Shown here: positions 17,482 through 27,923 of the stretch, piece after piece
Layout of the letters: the number at the start of each line of letters is the position of its first letter
Position numbering within the stretch: the first letter of the stretch is position 1
From: Nocardioides litoris
Lineage (GTDB): Bacteria > Actinomycetota > Actinomycetes > Propionibacteriales > Nocardioidaceae
DNA: 64,000 nt
NCBI RefSeq assembly: GCF_006346315.1
Contig: NZ_VDMR01000001.1
Coordinates: forward strand, 372,001-436,000
Direction: 5' to 3'
The notes under the pieces: model-generated
Databases searched by the model: none
Told to the model about the DNA's origin: nothing
The model's input: only the letters and a program-made list of their open reading frames with translations
Position numbers and translations under genes: made by a program

Positions 17482-18996
17482 GTGGTCACCCCGCAGCGTC
17501 GCACCCACGCCCCGCTCGTCCTGCTCGTCGCGCTGGTGCTCGTGCTCACCGCATGCGGTTCCAACCTCGACCCCGACCAGGTGGCCGAGGCCCAGGGGGG
17601 TGCGGGCGGGACGGGCTCGGGTGGGTCCGGCCTGGCCGCCAACGGCGGTGACCCCGCGGCCGTCGACGGCTCCGGGGGGACGGTCACCGACCCCGGCACC
17701 ACCGGCGGCGCGGGCACCACCGGCGGCACGACCGGGACGACCGGCACGTCCGGCACGAGCGGCGGCGGGGCCACGACCGACGGCGGCGGGGGCACGGCCC
17801 CGGCCGGCGGTGGTGGCGGCGAGGCGCCGACCAAGCCGCCGGTGGACACCAAGGGCATCGACTGCAGCGGGTTCAAGAACGGGCCCGGCGTCACCGACTC
17901 GACCATCACCATCGGCAACTCCTCCGACATCGGCGGCCCGGTGCCGGGGCTGTTCGCCACGGCCCGCGACGCCACCGCGGCGTTCACGGCCTACTTCAAC
18001 GCCTCCGTGCCCGACGGCATCTGCGGGCGCAAGCTCGCGCTGAAGATGTACGACTCCCGTGCCGACGCCGCGGCCGACCAGCAGAACTACGCCGCGGCCT
18101 GCAACGAGGTCTTCGCCATGGTCGGCTCGCAGTCGGCGTTCGACCTCGGCGGCGCCAAGACCGCCCAGGGCTGCGGCCTGCCCGACATCCGCGCCGGCGC
18201 GGTGACCTTCGAGCGCAACGCCTGCACGACCTGCTTCGCGGCCCAGTCGGTCAACACCAACTTCTTCGAGAACGCCGTGCCCGACTTCATCAAGAAGACC
18301 TACCCCGGCGCGGAGAAGAAGGCCGCGATGTTCTACACCGACGCCGGCGCCGCCGCCCAGAACGGCCAGTCGCAGGTGCGGGCGATGGAGGCCCGCGGCA
18401 TGGACTTCAAGATCGTCCAGGGCATCGGGATCACCGAGTTCAACTACGCGCCGTACGTCGCCCGGCTCAAGAGCGAGGGCATCGAGGCCGTCTTCTTCAT
18501 CACCGAGTACAGCTACTCGCTGAAGATGCGGCAGGCCATGCAGCAGCAGGGCTACACGCCGCGGGTCTACATGCGCGACCCCACCGACTACAACCCGCAG
18601 TTCGTCCAGAAGGGCGGCTCCGCGGTCGACGGCACGATCGTCTACACCAACTACGTCCCCTACGAGGAGAAGAACGCCGAGTCCGACCTGTACGAGCAGT
18701 GGCTCAACCAGGTCAAGCCCGGCACCCCGCCGCTGTTCTTCGGCACCTTCGCCTGGTCGGCCGCCCGCCTGTTCGTCGAGCTCGCGGCCAAGCTCGGGGG
18801 CAAGCTGACGCGGGAGTCGCTCGTCGCCGAGCTGCGCAAGGTGGACGACTGGACCGCCCAGGGCATGCACGCCCCGCAGCCGGTCGGGTCGAAGGGCACC
18901 GGCGAGTGCTGGCGGTTCATCCAGCTCAAGGGCGGCCGCTGGAACCCGGTCGGCGGCACCAAGTTCACCTGCGCCGGCCTGACGCGGGCCAGCTGA
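17482..18996 (+). CDS. ABC transporter substrate-binding lipoprotein (Leu/Ile/Val-binding-like)
   Basis: A 504-residue type I periplasmic-binding protein. The signal peptide ends in lipobox LTAC (Cys25). A ~90-residue Gly/Thr/Ser-rich linker follows, then the binding fold begins at GVTDSTITIGNSSDIGGPVPG. Several Cys residues (CNEVFAM, ERNACTTCFA, TGECWRF, FTCAG) suggest disulfides. It delivers substrate to the Liv-type permease encoded next (18-base gap). Liv-type systems in actinobacteria transport amino acids but also amides and aromatic or steroid-related acids, so the substrate is open. The GTG at 17482 has GGAGG six bases upstream. Regulation by the inverted repeat at 17431-17453 is inferred. 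Confidence 0.88.
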   Translation: MVTPQRRTHAPLVLLVALVLVLTACGSNLDPDQVAEAQGGAGGTGSGGSGLAANGGDPAAVDGSGGTVTDPGTTGGAGTTGGTTGTTGTSGTSGGGATTDGGGGTAPAGGGGGEAPTKPPVDTKGIDCSGFKNGPGVTDSTITIGNSSDIGGPVPGLFATARDATAAFTAYFNASVPDGICGRKLALKMYDSRADAAADQQNYAAACNEVFAMVGSQSAFDLGGAKTAQGCGLPDIRAGAVTFERNACTTCFAAQSVNTNFFENAVPDFIKKTYPGAEKKAAMFYTDAGAAAQNGQSQVRAMEARGMDFKIVQGIGITEFNYAPYVARLKSEGIEAVFFITEYSYSLKMRQAMQQQGYTPRVYMRDPTDYNPQFVQKGGSAVDGTIVYTNYVPYEEKNAESDLYEQWLNQVKPGTPPLFFGTFAWSAARLFVELAAKLGGKLTRESLVAELRKVDDWTAQGMHAPQPVGSKGTGECWRFIQLKGGRWNPVGGTKFTCAGLTRAS

Positions 18997-19014
18997 GCGC
19001 GCCGGAGCCGACCT

Positions 19015-21016
19015 GTGGAGACCTTCCTCGCCCTCGCCATCCCCGGGCTGTTCACCGGGGCGGCGTACGCCATCGCCGCCAGCGGCCTGGTGCTGACCTA
19101 CACCACGACCCGGGTGTTCAACATCGCCCACGGCGCGTTCGGCATGGTGCTGTCGTTCGTGTTCTGGGACCTCTCGGTCCGCCAGGGCTGGGACCCGCTC
19201 CTCGCGCTGGTCGTGGTCATCCTCGTCATCGCACCGCTCATCGGGTTCGTCGTGCAGCGGCTCATCACCCGGGGCCTCGGCAACGCCCCGGTCAGCGTCT
19301 CGCTCGTCGTGACCGTCGGCATGTTCGTCGGCCTGGTCGGCCTGGCCCAGCAGCGCTGGCCCGAGGACCGGGTCGAGGTCGACGCGCCGCGCTTCGTCGA
19401 GCCGTTCTGGCTGACCTTCGCCGACGGCGACGGGGTGCCGGGGTGGCAGATCGGCGGCACCACGATCACCGGCCACCAGCTCATCACCATCCTGGCCTCG
19501 ATCGCCGTCGCGGCCGCCCTCTACCTGCTGCTGACCCGCACCCGCATCGGCACCGCCATGCGGGCCTCGGTCGACAACCCCGACCTGCTCCGGCTCTTCG
19601 GCGGCAAGCCCGACGACGCCGCCGCGCTGGCCTGGATGATCGGCATGTCGCTGGCCGCGCTGACCGGCATCCTCATGGTCTCCGTCGTCGGCCTGAGCTA
19701 CGTCGACCTCACCCTGCTCGTCGTCAACGCCTACGCCGCGGCGCTGGTCGGCCGGCTCAAGAGCCTGCCCATGACGTTCGTCGGCGCCATGGTGATCGGC
19801 GTCGTCGAGGCGCTCGTCGCGGGCTACTCCGTCGACAACGAGCTGCTGGCCACGATCAAGCCCGCCGTCGTCCCGCTGGTGCTGTTCGTGGTGATCGTGG
19901 CCATGCCGCAGGCCCAGCTGCGCATCGGCCAGGTCAAGGGCATGGTCTCCGCGCCGGTCCCGACCGTCCCCCGGATGGGGGTCTCCGCGGGCGCCGTCCT
20001 GCTCGTGACCGCGATGGTCGTGGCCACGGGCAGCGAGGTGACGCTGCTGCGGCTCGGCACAGCGGCGACGTTCGCGATCGTGATGCTCTCCCTCGTCCTG
20101 CTCACCGGGTACGGCGGCCACGTCTCGCTCGCGCAGCTGACCTTCGCCGGTGTTGGGGCCCTGGCCTACGCCAAGCTCGGCGAGCCCAACCTGCTCGGGC
20201 TCGGCGTCGCCGTCCTCGTCGCAGCCGCGGTCGGCGCGCTCGTGGCCCTCCCGGTGCTCCGGCTCACCGGCCTCTACCTCGCGCTGGCCACGCTGGCCTT
20301 CGCCGTCGTGATGGAGAAGATCGTGTTCAAGAACGACACGATCGGCTTCGGGACCGGCGGCGCGGTCGAGGCCCAGCGGCTCTCGATCCTCGGCTACCGG
20401 TTCGAGTCCACCGGCTCCTACGTCTTCGTCATGGTCGCGTTGTTCCTGCTCGTGGGCGTCGCGGTGCTGCTGGTCCGGCGCGGCGTCGTCGGCCGGATGC
20501 TCATCGCGATGCGCGACAGCCCGGCCGCGTGCGGCACGCTCGGCCTCGACCTGCGGTGGTTCCGGGTCGGGCTGTTCGCCGCCTCCGCCGGCATCGCCGG
20601 CCTGGCCGGCGCCCTCCTCGCCGGCCTGCGCGGGGTCATCGGCGACACCGACTTCGTCTTCTTCAACAGCCTGCCCCTGCTGCTGCTCGCGGTCGTCTTC
20701 GGCATCACCTCGGTCACCGGCGCCACCCTCGGCGGCATCGGGCTGATGCTGCTGCCGGTGCTGCAGGCCGAGTCCGTGGGCGGGGTGCCGCTGGGTGGCG
20801 TGATGTTCATGGTCATCGGCCTCGGCGCCGTGCTCGCCGGGCGCGACCCCAACGGCTTGTCCAGCTACCTCTTCCGCGGCGGCCGCTGGGTCGAGCAGCG
20901 GCTGCGCACCCGGCTCTCCGCGAGCCTGCCGCAGCTGCCGCCGGCCGGGGCGGACGACGTACACGAGGACGCCGAAGAGCCGGTCGCGGCTCCCGCACGA
21001 GTGGAGGTGGGTCCCG

Positions 21017-21036
<20 letters not shown>
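19015..21036 (+). CDS. Fused LivH-LivM type ABC permease
   Basis: A 673-residue protein that joins the two Liv permease subunits in one chain. The LivH half (about 1-315) starts FLALAIPGLFTGAAYAIAASGLVLTYTTTRVFNIAHGAFG. The LivM half (about 320-640) carries LLTGYGGHVSLAQLTFAGVGALAYA and VLRLTGLYLALATLAFAVVMEKIVF, the conserved EAA-like region of LivM. The C-terminal ~40 residues are soluble and acidic. Fusions of this kind occur in actinobacterial Liv systems. The start is GTG at 19015. The 3' end overlaps the next gene by 20 bases. Confidence 0.9.
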
Positions 21037-22523
<1,487 letters not shown>

Positions 22524-22527
<4 letters not shown>

Positions 22528-24341
22528 GCGCGCACGCCGACCGCCCCCACCGGTCCCCGGCCGGGCGCCACCGCCTGCCGGCGGCACCCCGCTCCGGTCG
22601 GCCCGGCCCGACCGTCGCCGGCGAGCGGCTGGCCGCGCACCGGCGCACCACCGGGCGGCTGCTCGCCGGGTCGATCGCCCTCGCGCTGACCGGGGCCACG
22701 CTCGCCCTGGCCGCGCCCGGGCAGGCCGCCCCCGACGAGAAGCCGAAGGGCGGGGCCGGCTTCGCGGGCTACAGCGCCAGCGCCTCGGCCAGTCCGGTCA
22801 AGGTCGAGATCTACGAGCCGACCATCCCGCTGCCCGCGAGCCCGCAGGCCGAGCTGTCGATCGGCTACACCTCGGTCCTCGCCGACTCCTCCAGCACCGC
22901 CGCCCGGTCGTCGTACCTCTGGCCCGGCGGGCCGGTCGGCGAGGGCTTCAAGACCATCGCCGACCAGCTCGGCCTGCCGCCGCAGATCGGTCAGACCGGC
23001 TACCCGATCCAGGTCAACGCGATCTTCCCCGGCGGCCCCGCGACCGACGCCGACGAGCCGGCGCCCGGCGCGGTCCAGCGCGCCACGGCCTCGGAGAAGA
23101 CCACCCGGGCCGACACGGGGTTCTCCGCCGACGGCGACGTCGGCGGGGACGACGCGCCAGCCGAGGGTGAGGGCGGCGGCGGGCCGCTGCCCGGGCTCCC
23201 GGGCCTGCCCGGGCTCCCGGGACTCCCGGGCCTCTCGGGACTCCCGGGCCTCTCCGCGCTGCCCGGCCTCGCCGGCCTGGCCGGCGGCTCGTCCGGCGCG
23301 TCGGCACCCGAGGCCGCCGCACCGGCGGCCGCGCCGGCGCTGCCCGAGCCGCTCTCGACGCTCGTCGACCTCGGTGGCGCGAGCTCGACCTCCCGCTCCG
23401 ACCTCGTCGACGCCACCGGCAAGGACCCGAAGAAGGTCACCAGCCGCGCCCGCTCGATCCTCGGTAACGCCTCGCTGCTGGGCGGGCTGCTGAGGGTCGA
23501 GGGCGTCCGCACCGTGGCCGACACCTCCTCCGACGGCGCCGAGGCCACCGCGACCGGCTCGGCGACGTACGGCGAGCTGACGGCGTTCGGCCAGACCTTC
23601 GCCTTCGGCCCCGACGGGTTCACCGCCACCTCCGCGCCGCCCGTCAAGCTGCCCGGCCTGCCCGACAACGGCGCCGCGCTGCTCGCGCGGCTCGGCGTCA
23701 CGGTGAGCGTGCCCGAGCCCGTCCGCGAGGTGGAGGGCGCGGCCGCCACGAGCACCTCGCCCGGGCTCGTCGTCGAGATCGACGTGACGGCCCTGCGCAA
23801 GCAGCTCGGACCCGTGCTCGGCGTGCTCGACACCGTCGTCGGGACCCTGCCCGACCAGCTCGGCCAGCTCAAGAGCCTGGTGCAGGCCGTCTCCCTGCTC
23901 TCGCCGCGCATCGTCCTCCAGCTCGGCGCCGCCACCGCGACCGTGCAGACCTCGCAGGGCGTCCCGCCGCCGACCACCGAGCCGCCCGCCGACGATCCCG
24001 CGCCCGCCGACGACGACAAGGGCGGAGCCGCAGCCGGAGCCGGTGCGGGCACCGGCGCCGGCGCACCCCCTGCCTCGAGCCCCGTCTCCGACCCCGTGGC
24101 CGCGGCCCCCGCGTCGGGCTCGCCGACGACCGAGGCGGTCCAGCCGCTGTCCTCCGAACCCGTCCCGGGGCTCCCGCCGCTGTTCTCCATCCCCGGCCTG
24201 CTGCTGTACGGCGGCCTCCTCGGCGCCGCCGTCGCCGGCTTCTTCACCCGCCGGCTCGGCCTGATGGCCCTCGGCGGCGTCGGCTCCTGCGCCCACGGCC
24301 TCGACTCCGGACTGCCCGACCTGCGAAAGGTGCGCCCATGA
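22524..24341 (+). CDS. Large exported membrane-anchored protein with PGL repeats (605 aa)
   Basis: I do not recognise a named family. An Arg-rich N-terminus (1-46) precedes a signal/anchor core LLAGSIALALTGATLALA with AQA-type cleavage region near residue 68. The exported part has beta-rich segments (VKVEIYEPTIPLPASPQAELSIGYTSV at about 93-120). It contains a collagen-like run of LPG/LSG tripeptides (about 221-253), an Ala/Pro linker, a second structured region (about 270-470, SGNASLLG...GLVVEIDVTALRKQLGPVLG), another Ala/Pro/Gly linker, and a C-terminal TM helix (about 558-575) followed by TRRLG. Stop/start overlaps tie it to the ABC ATPase upstream, so it may help substrate capture or passage across the envelope. 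That role is inference. Confidence 0.75.
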
Positions 24342-24934
24342 CCACCACCCCGACCTCGCCGGCCCCCGAGCGCGCCAGCGGCTCCCGGATGGGCGCCGCC
24401 GCCCCGCTGCCCCGCGCCGGCGGGCGCAGCGGCGGTGCCGGCGGCGCCGGCGGCAACGGCGTCGCACCCGTGCGCGGCAGCGCGGCGCTGCTGCAGACCG
24501 TGCTGTTCTGGGCCGGCGCCATCTTGATGCCGCTCGGCATCGTGGTGATCCTGCTCGGCTACTACGGCGTCGCCAACTCCGTCTACGACTACGAGCGCGA
24601 GGCCTACCAGGTCTCCGGCGGCTTCCTCGGCCTCGGCCTGACCTTCCTCGGGGGCTTCCTGTACTTCGGCGCCTGGCTGGCCAAGATCGCCGCCGACAAC
24701 AACGCCGCCTCCCGCCGCCTCGCCGACACCCTCCTCGTCCTCGCCGACGTCACCTCCAAGGCCGCCGCCACCATGGACCCCGTGGGCGACGTCGACAGCC
24801 TCCCCGTCACCGCCGGCGACGGTGCCACCCTGCACCGCCGCGACTGCTCCCTCATCGCCCACCGCGACGACCTGCACCCCGCCGGCGCCCGGACGGGGTT
24901 GCAGGCGTGCCGGGTCTGCAGGCCTGCTGTCTGA
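24338..24934 (+). CDS. Two-TM membrane protein with Cys/His-rich tail (198 aa)
   Basis: Last gene of the importer operon, overlapping the previous one by 4 bases. A Gly/Ala-rich N-terminus (1-46) precedes two TM helices (about 51-77 and 93-114), then a helical stretch. The tail TLHRRDCSLIAHRDDLH...LQACRVCRP has Cys170, Cys191 and Cys194 with several His residues. The tail resembles the small Cys/His knuckle seen in MscL-adjacent and Ada-type metal sites and could bind zinc. No function is assigned. The gene ends before a long palindrome. Confidence 0.72.
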   Translation: MTTTPTSPAPERASGSRMGAAAPLPRAGGRSGGAGGAGGNGVAPVRGSAALLQTVLFWAGAILMPLGIVVILLGYYGVANSVYDYEREAYQVSGGFLGLGLTFLGGFLYFGAWLAKIAADNNAASRRLADTLLVLADVTSKAAATMDPVGDVDSLPVTAGDGATLHRRDCSLIAHRDDLHPAGARTGLQACRVCRPAV

Positions 24935-25015
24935 CCGGTCCGGGCGGGGTGGGCTGCGCGCGGTGGCTGGCGGTGTCGCCCGGATCCGCCCGAGCGCCGG
25001 GGAGCGTGCTGGTGC

Positions 25016-25085
25016 TGCAACTCCGTGTTCGGTGCACTACCCCTGCGGTAGACCGCAGGGGTAGTGCACTGGACACGGAGTTACA
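25016..25085. repeat. Long near-perfect palindrome between convergent genes
   Basis: Two 34-base arms (25016-25049 and 25052-25085) are complementary except for three positions, with only a 2-base loop. The core reads GTGCACTACCCCTGCGG and its complement. It lies between the end of the importer operon and the DUF4032 gene, so it can terminate both strands. Arm length and loop size go well beyond a usual terminator and suggest a repeat element. Confidence 0.85.
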
Positions 25086-25130
25086 GCCCGGGGTCGGGCC
25101 CCACGCGTCACAGCAGCCCCACGCGCCGAG

Positions 25131-26375
25131 TCAGCGGCCGTCGAGGTCCGCGTCGGCCAGGTCGTCGTCGAGGGCCGTGACGACGGCGGACTCCTCGGGC
25201 TTGCGGGGGAGCTGGGTGTCGACGTAGTCGCGGGCGGCGTCGTGGATGGGGACCTCGTGGCCGGCGCGCTCGGAGAGGTACCAGCGGTGCACCAGCACCT
25301 CGTGGAACATCTCCGCCGCCTCCAGCTTGCCGCGGGCCTCGGGCGGGACCATCGCGGTGATGGGCTCGTAGATCTCGGTGAGCCAGCGGTGGGCGACGAG
25401 GGTGCGGTCCTCCCGACCCAGGTCGTGGTGGGCGGTGAAGGAGGCGAGGTCGTTGAGCAGGCGCCGGGCCTGGCCGTCCTCGACGTTGAGCCCGGTCAGC
25501 GCCTGCAGCTCGCGGCAGTGGTGGCCGAGCTCGACCACCTTGGGCTGGATGTGCACGGTGTCGCCGTCGATGTCGGTGACGATCTCGAGCTCCTCGACGT
25601 CGAACCCGAGGTCGTTGAGCCGCTCGATGCGCTGCTCGATGCGCCAGATCTCGTCGGCGTCGAACTCCTCGACCCCGGTGAGCTCGCCCCACAGCGCCTC
25701 GTAGCGCTCCTCGAGCAGCTCCACGATCTCGTGGGCGGCGACCTGGTGGTCCAGGGACTCGCTGGCCTGGAGGTCGAGCAGCTCGGCGAAGACGTTCTCG
25801 GTGGCGATGGTGACGTCGTGGCGGCGCATGCCCTCAGACAGCTCGGGCCGCAGCTCACCGGTCTCGGCGTCGACGAGGTAGGCCGCGAACCCGCCCGCGT
25901 TGCGGCGGAACAGCACGTTGGACAGCGACACGTCGCCCCAGAAGAAGCCGGCCAGGTGCAGGCGCACCAGCAGCACCACGATCGCGTCGACCAGCGACGG
26001 CAGGTTCTCGGCGCTCATGCCGTGGGCGAAGAGGCTGCGGTAGGGCAGGGAGAACTGCAGGTGCTCGGTCAGCAGGGTGCTGGGCAGCGGCTGTCCCGAC
26101 CGGTCGGTGCGCCCGGTGACCACCCCCTGCGGCACCACCGCGGGGAGGCCGAGGCGCTGCAGGTCGCGCAGGAGGCGGTACTCGCGGAACGCGATCTCCT
26201 CGACCGTCTCCTTGACGGCGTACACCCGGTCGCGCAGGCGCACGATGCGCACCACGTGGCGCGACAGGCCCCGGGGGAGCGGGATGACGTGCTCGGTCCA
26301 CTCCTCCAGCGGCTGCGCCCACGGCAGGGTGAGCAGCGCGGGGTCGGGCCGGTTGGCGACCACCTTGAGGGCCAT
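25131..26375 (-). CDS. DUF4032 domain-containing protein (kinase-like fold)
   Basis: A 414-residue protein. The N-terminal half resembles a small-molecule/LPS-type kinase: VYAVKETVEEIAFREYRLLRDL has the beta3-Lys/alphaC-Glu pattern, LHLAGFFWGDVSLSNVLFRR resembles a catalytic loop (GDVSLSN for HxDxxxxN), and YLVDAETGEL follows as a DxE-type metal site. The C-terminal half is the DUF4032 domain, with HQVAAHEIVELLEERYEALWGELT and NLPSLVDAIVVL helices. Members are actinobacterial and uncharacterised. It lies 4 bases downstream of soxR on the same strand, so the two are probably co-transcribed. Confidence 0.82.
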   Translation of the reverse strand: MALKVVANRPDPALLTLPWAQPLEEWTEHVIPLPRGLSRHVVRIVRLRDRVYAVKETVEEIAFREYRLLRDLQRLGLPAVVPQGVVTGRTDRSGQPLPSTLLTEHLQFSLPYRSLFAHGMSAENLPSLVDAIVVLLVRLHLAGFFWGDVSLSNVLFRRNAGGFAAYLVDAETGELRPELSEGMRRHDVTIATENVFAELLDLQASESLDHQVAAHEIVELLEERYEALWGELTGVEEFDADEIWRIEQRIERLNDLGFDVEELEIVTDIDGDTVHIQPKVVELGHHCRELQALTGLNVEDGQARRLLNDLASFTAHHDLGREDRTLVAHRWLTEIYEPITAMVPPEARGKLEAAEMFHEVLVHRWYLSERAGHEVPIHDAARDYVDTQLPRKPEESAVVTALDDDLADADLDGR

Positions 26376-26379
26376 GGCG

Positions 26380-26808
26380 TCAGGGTTCCAGCAGGACGGC
26401 GCCGGGTCCACGCCCGGCGAGCTCGTCGCCCGGGTTGGTCAGCGCGCAGGCCGTGAGGCTGAGGCAGCCGCAGCCGATGCAGCCGTCCAGGTCGTCGCGC
26501 AGCCGCTCGATGCGGCGGATCTGGTCGTCGAGCCGCGGGCGCCAGGTGCGGCTCAGGCGCTGCCAGTCGGCCCGCGTCGGCGTACGGCGCGCGGGCAGCT
26601 CGTCGAGCGCGCTGCGGATCTCCTCCAGCGTGAGCCCCACCCGCTGCGCCGTGCGCACGAAGGCCACCCGCCGCAGCGTGGCCTGGGCGTAGCGGCGCTG
26701 GTTGCCGGTGGTGCGCTCGGAGGTGATCAGGCCCCGCTCCTCGTAGAACCGCAACGCGCTGTGGGCCACCCCGGAGCGCTCGGCCAGCTGCCCGATGGTC
26801 AGCGTCAT
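26380..26808 (-). CDS. soxR: Redox-sensitive MerR-family regulator SoxR
   Basis: A 142-residue MerR-family activator. The N-terminal winged helix reads TIGQLAERSGVAHSALRFYEERGLI, followed by a dimerisation helix and a C-terminal [2Fe-2S] site with Cys110, Cys113, Cys115 and Cys121 in the exact CX2CXCX5C spacing of SoxR. Oxidation of the cluster by redox-cycling compounds or superoxide triggers transcription of targets; in actinobacteria these are usually quinone reductases, monooxygenases or efflux genes rather than soxS. GAGACT lies 6 bases before the ATG, so the mRNA is probably leaderless. DUF4032 follows in the same transcript. Confidence 0.94.
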   Translation of the reverse strand: MTLTIGQLAERSGVAHSALRFYEERGLITSERTTGNQRRYAQATLRRVAFVRTAQRVGLTLEEIRSALDELPARRTPTRADWQRLSRTWRPRLDDQIRRIERLRDDLDGCIGCGCLSLTACALTNPGDELAGRGPGAVLLEP

Positions 26809-26864
26809 GGGGTCAGTCTCACCCCGGTCCGGGCAGCCGTCGAGCGCGCGCGGCGCAGGCCCCC

Positions 26865-26870
26865 TACGAT
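26865..26870 (+). promoter_or_regulatory. -10 box of tRNA-Thr
   Basis: TACGAT lies 14 bases before the first base of the mature tRNA, a distance that leaves a short 5' leader for RNase P. Confidence 0.45.
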
Positions 26871-26884
26871 GGCCGCGCCACCTC

Positions 26885-26957
26885 GCCGGTGTAGCTCAGT
26901 TGGTAGAGCGCCTTACTTGTAATAAGGATGTCGCGGGTTCGACTCCTGTCACCGGCT
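26885..26957 (+). tRNA. tRNA-Thr (anticodon TGT)
   Basis: A 73-base cloverleaf. The acceptor stem pairs GCCGGTG with CACCGGC, the D arm is GCTCAGTTGGTAGAGC, the anticodon stem CCTTA/TAAGG encloses loop CTTGTAA with anticodon TGT, and the T arm is CGGGTTCGACTCCTG. The discriminator is T and the CCA is not encoded. It reads ACA threonine codons, which are rare in a genome of this composition. It is convergent with pdxY. Confidence 0.95.
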
Positions 26958-26977
26958 CCGTACGCCGACCGCCGACC

Positions 26978-27835
26978 TCACAGCGGCCGCGCCACGAACC
27001 GCGGCGGCGGGTCGGCGATCGCGTCCTGCGCGGCGACCAGCGCGATCTCTCGGGTGCCGGCGGCGATCGTGGCCTCGAGGACGGCGTACACCGCGGAGGT
27101 GGTGAGCTCGAGCGCGCGCGCCGGGGAGCCGGTCGTGCGCAGGTGGGCGAGGTAGAGCGCGGCGGTGACGTCGCCGCAGCCGTTGGGGTTGATCGGCAGC
27201 AGCGGGGTGGTGACGGCCCACGCGCCGGCGTCGGAGACGGCGACGACGTCGAGGGTGCCGGGCTCGGAGCCGTCGTGCAGCACCGAGGTGACCAGCACGT
27301 CGCGGGGGCCGGTGGCGCGCACGACCTCGACCGCCTCCAGCACCTCGGCCAGCGTGGTCGACCGCCGCCCGGACAGGAAGTCGAGCTCGAAGTGGTTGGG
27401 CGTGACCACGTCGGCGGCGGGCACGACCTGGTCGCGCATGAACTCCGGGATGCCGGGCTTGACGAACATCCCGCGGCCGACGTCGCCCATCACCGGGTCG
27501 CAGCAGTAGACGGCGCCGGGGTTGAGCTCCTTGACCCGGGCGACGGTGTCGAGCACGACGGCACCGACGGCCGGGTCGCCCTGGTAGCCCGAGAGCACGG
27601 CGTCGGCCTCCCCGAGCACGCCCCGGTCGTCGATGCCGGCGATCACCTCGCGCACGTCGGCCGGGTCGAGGAGCGGGCCGCGCCACGCGCCGTACCCGGT
27701 GTGGTTGGAGAAGTGCACCGTCAGCACCGGCCAGACCTCGTGCCCGAGGCGCTGCAACGGGAAGACGGCGGCGGAGTTGCCGACGTGCCCGTAGGCGACG
27801 GAGGACTGGATCGACAGGATCTTCACGACAGCCAT
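26978..27835 (-). CDS. pdxY: Pyridoxal kinase PdxY
   Basis: A 285-residue ribokinase-superfamily enzyme that phosphorylates pyridoxal in vitamin B6 salvage. The N-terminus [44 protein letters not shown] is the PdxY/PdxK substrate-binding signature. CDPVMGD is the conserved metal-site motif, [13 protein letters not shown] follows, and [16 protein letters not shown] carries the anion hole and catalytic Asp. Its product PLP is needed by several enzymes in this window (ThrC-like, decarboxylase), though no direct link is implied. It diverges from the GMC oxidoreductase. Confidence 0.94.
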   Translation of the reverse strand: MAVVKILSIQSSVAYGHVGNSAAVFPLQRLGHEVWPVLTVHFSNHTGYGAWRGPLLDPADVREVIAGIDDRGVLGEADAVLSGYQGDPAVGAVVLDTVARVKELNPGAVYCCDPVMGDVGRGMFVKPGIPEFMRDQVVPAADVVTPNHFELDFLSGRRSTTLAEVLEAVEVVRATGPRDVLVTSVLHDGSEPGTLDVVAVSDAGAWAVTTPLLPINPNGCGDVTAALYLAHLRTTGSPARALELTTSAVYAVLEATIAAGTREIALVAAQDAIADPPPRFVARPL

Positions 27836-27853
27836 CCTCGCGCCGACGAACCC

Positions 27854-27883
27854 GTGACGGGAAAACTAGAACGCGTTACAGTT
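27854..27883 (+). promoter_or_regulatory. Promoter and KstR-like operator of the GMC/ALDH operon
   Basis: A -35-like GTGACG (27854-27859) is spaced 17 bases from -10 TACAGT (27877-27882). An imperfect palindrome starting AAAACTAGAACGCGTTACA occupies 27862-27880, so a bound repressor would cover the spacer and the -10. It fits the TnnAACnnGTTnnA pattern (T AG AAC GC GTT AC A) and shares AAAACTAGAAC with the minus-strand reading of the site at 17443-17453. Confidence 0.65.
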
Positions 27884-27923
27884 GCCGCCGACCGGGCACC
27901 AGCGAGCGAGGGCAGGCGGGCAC

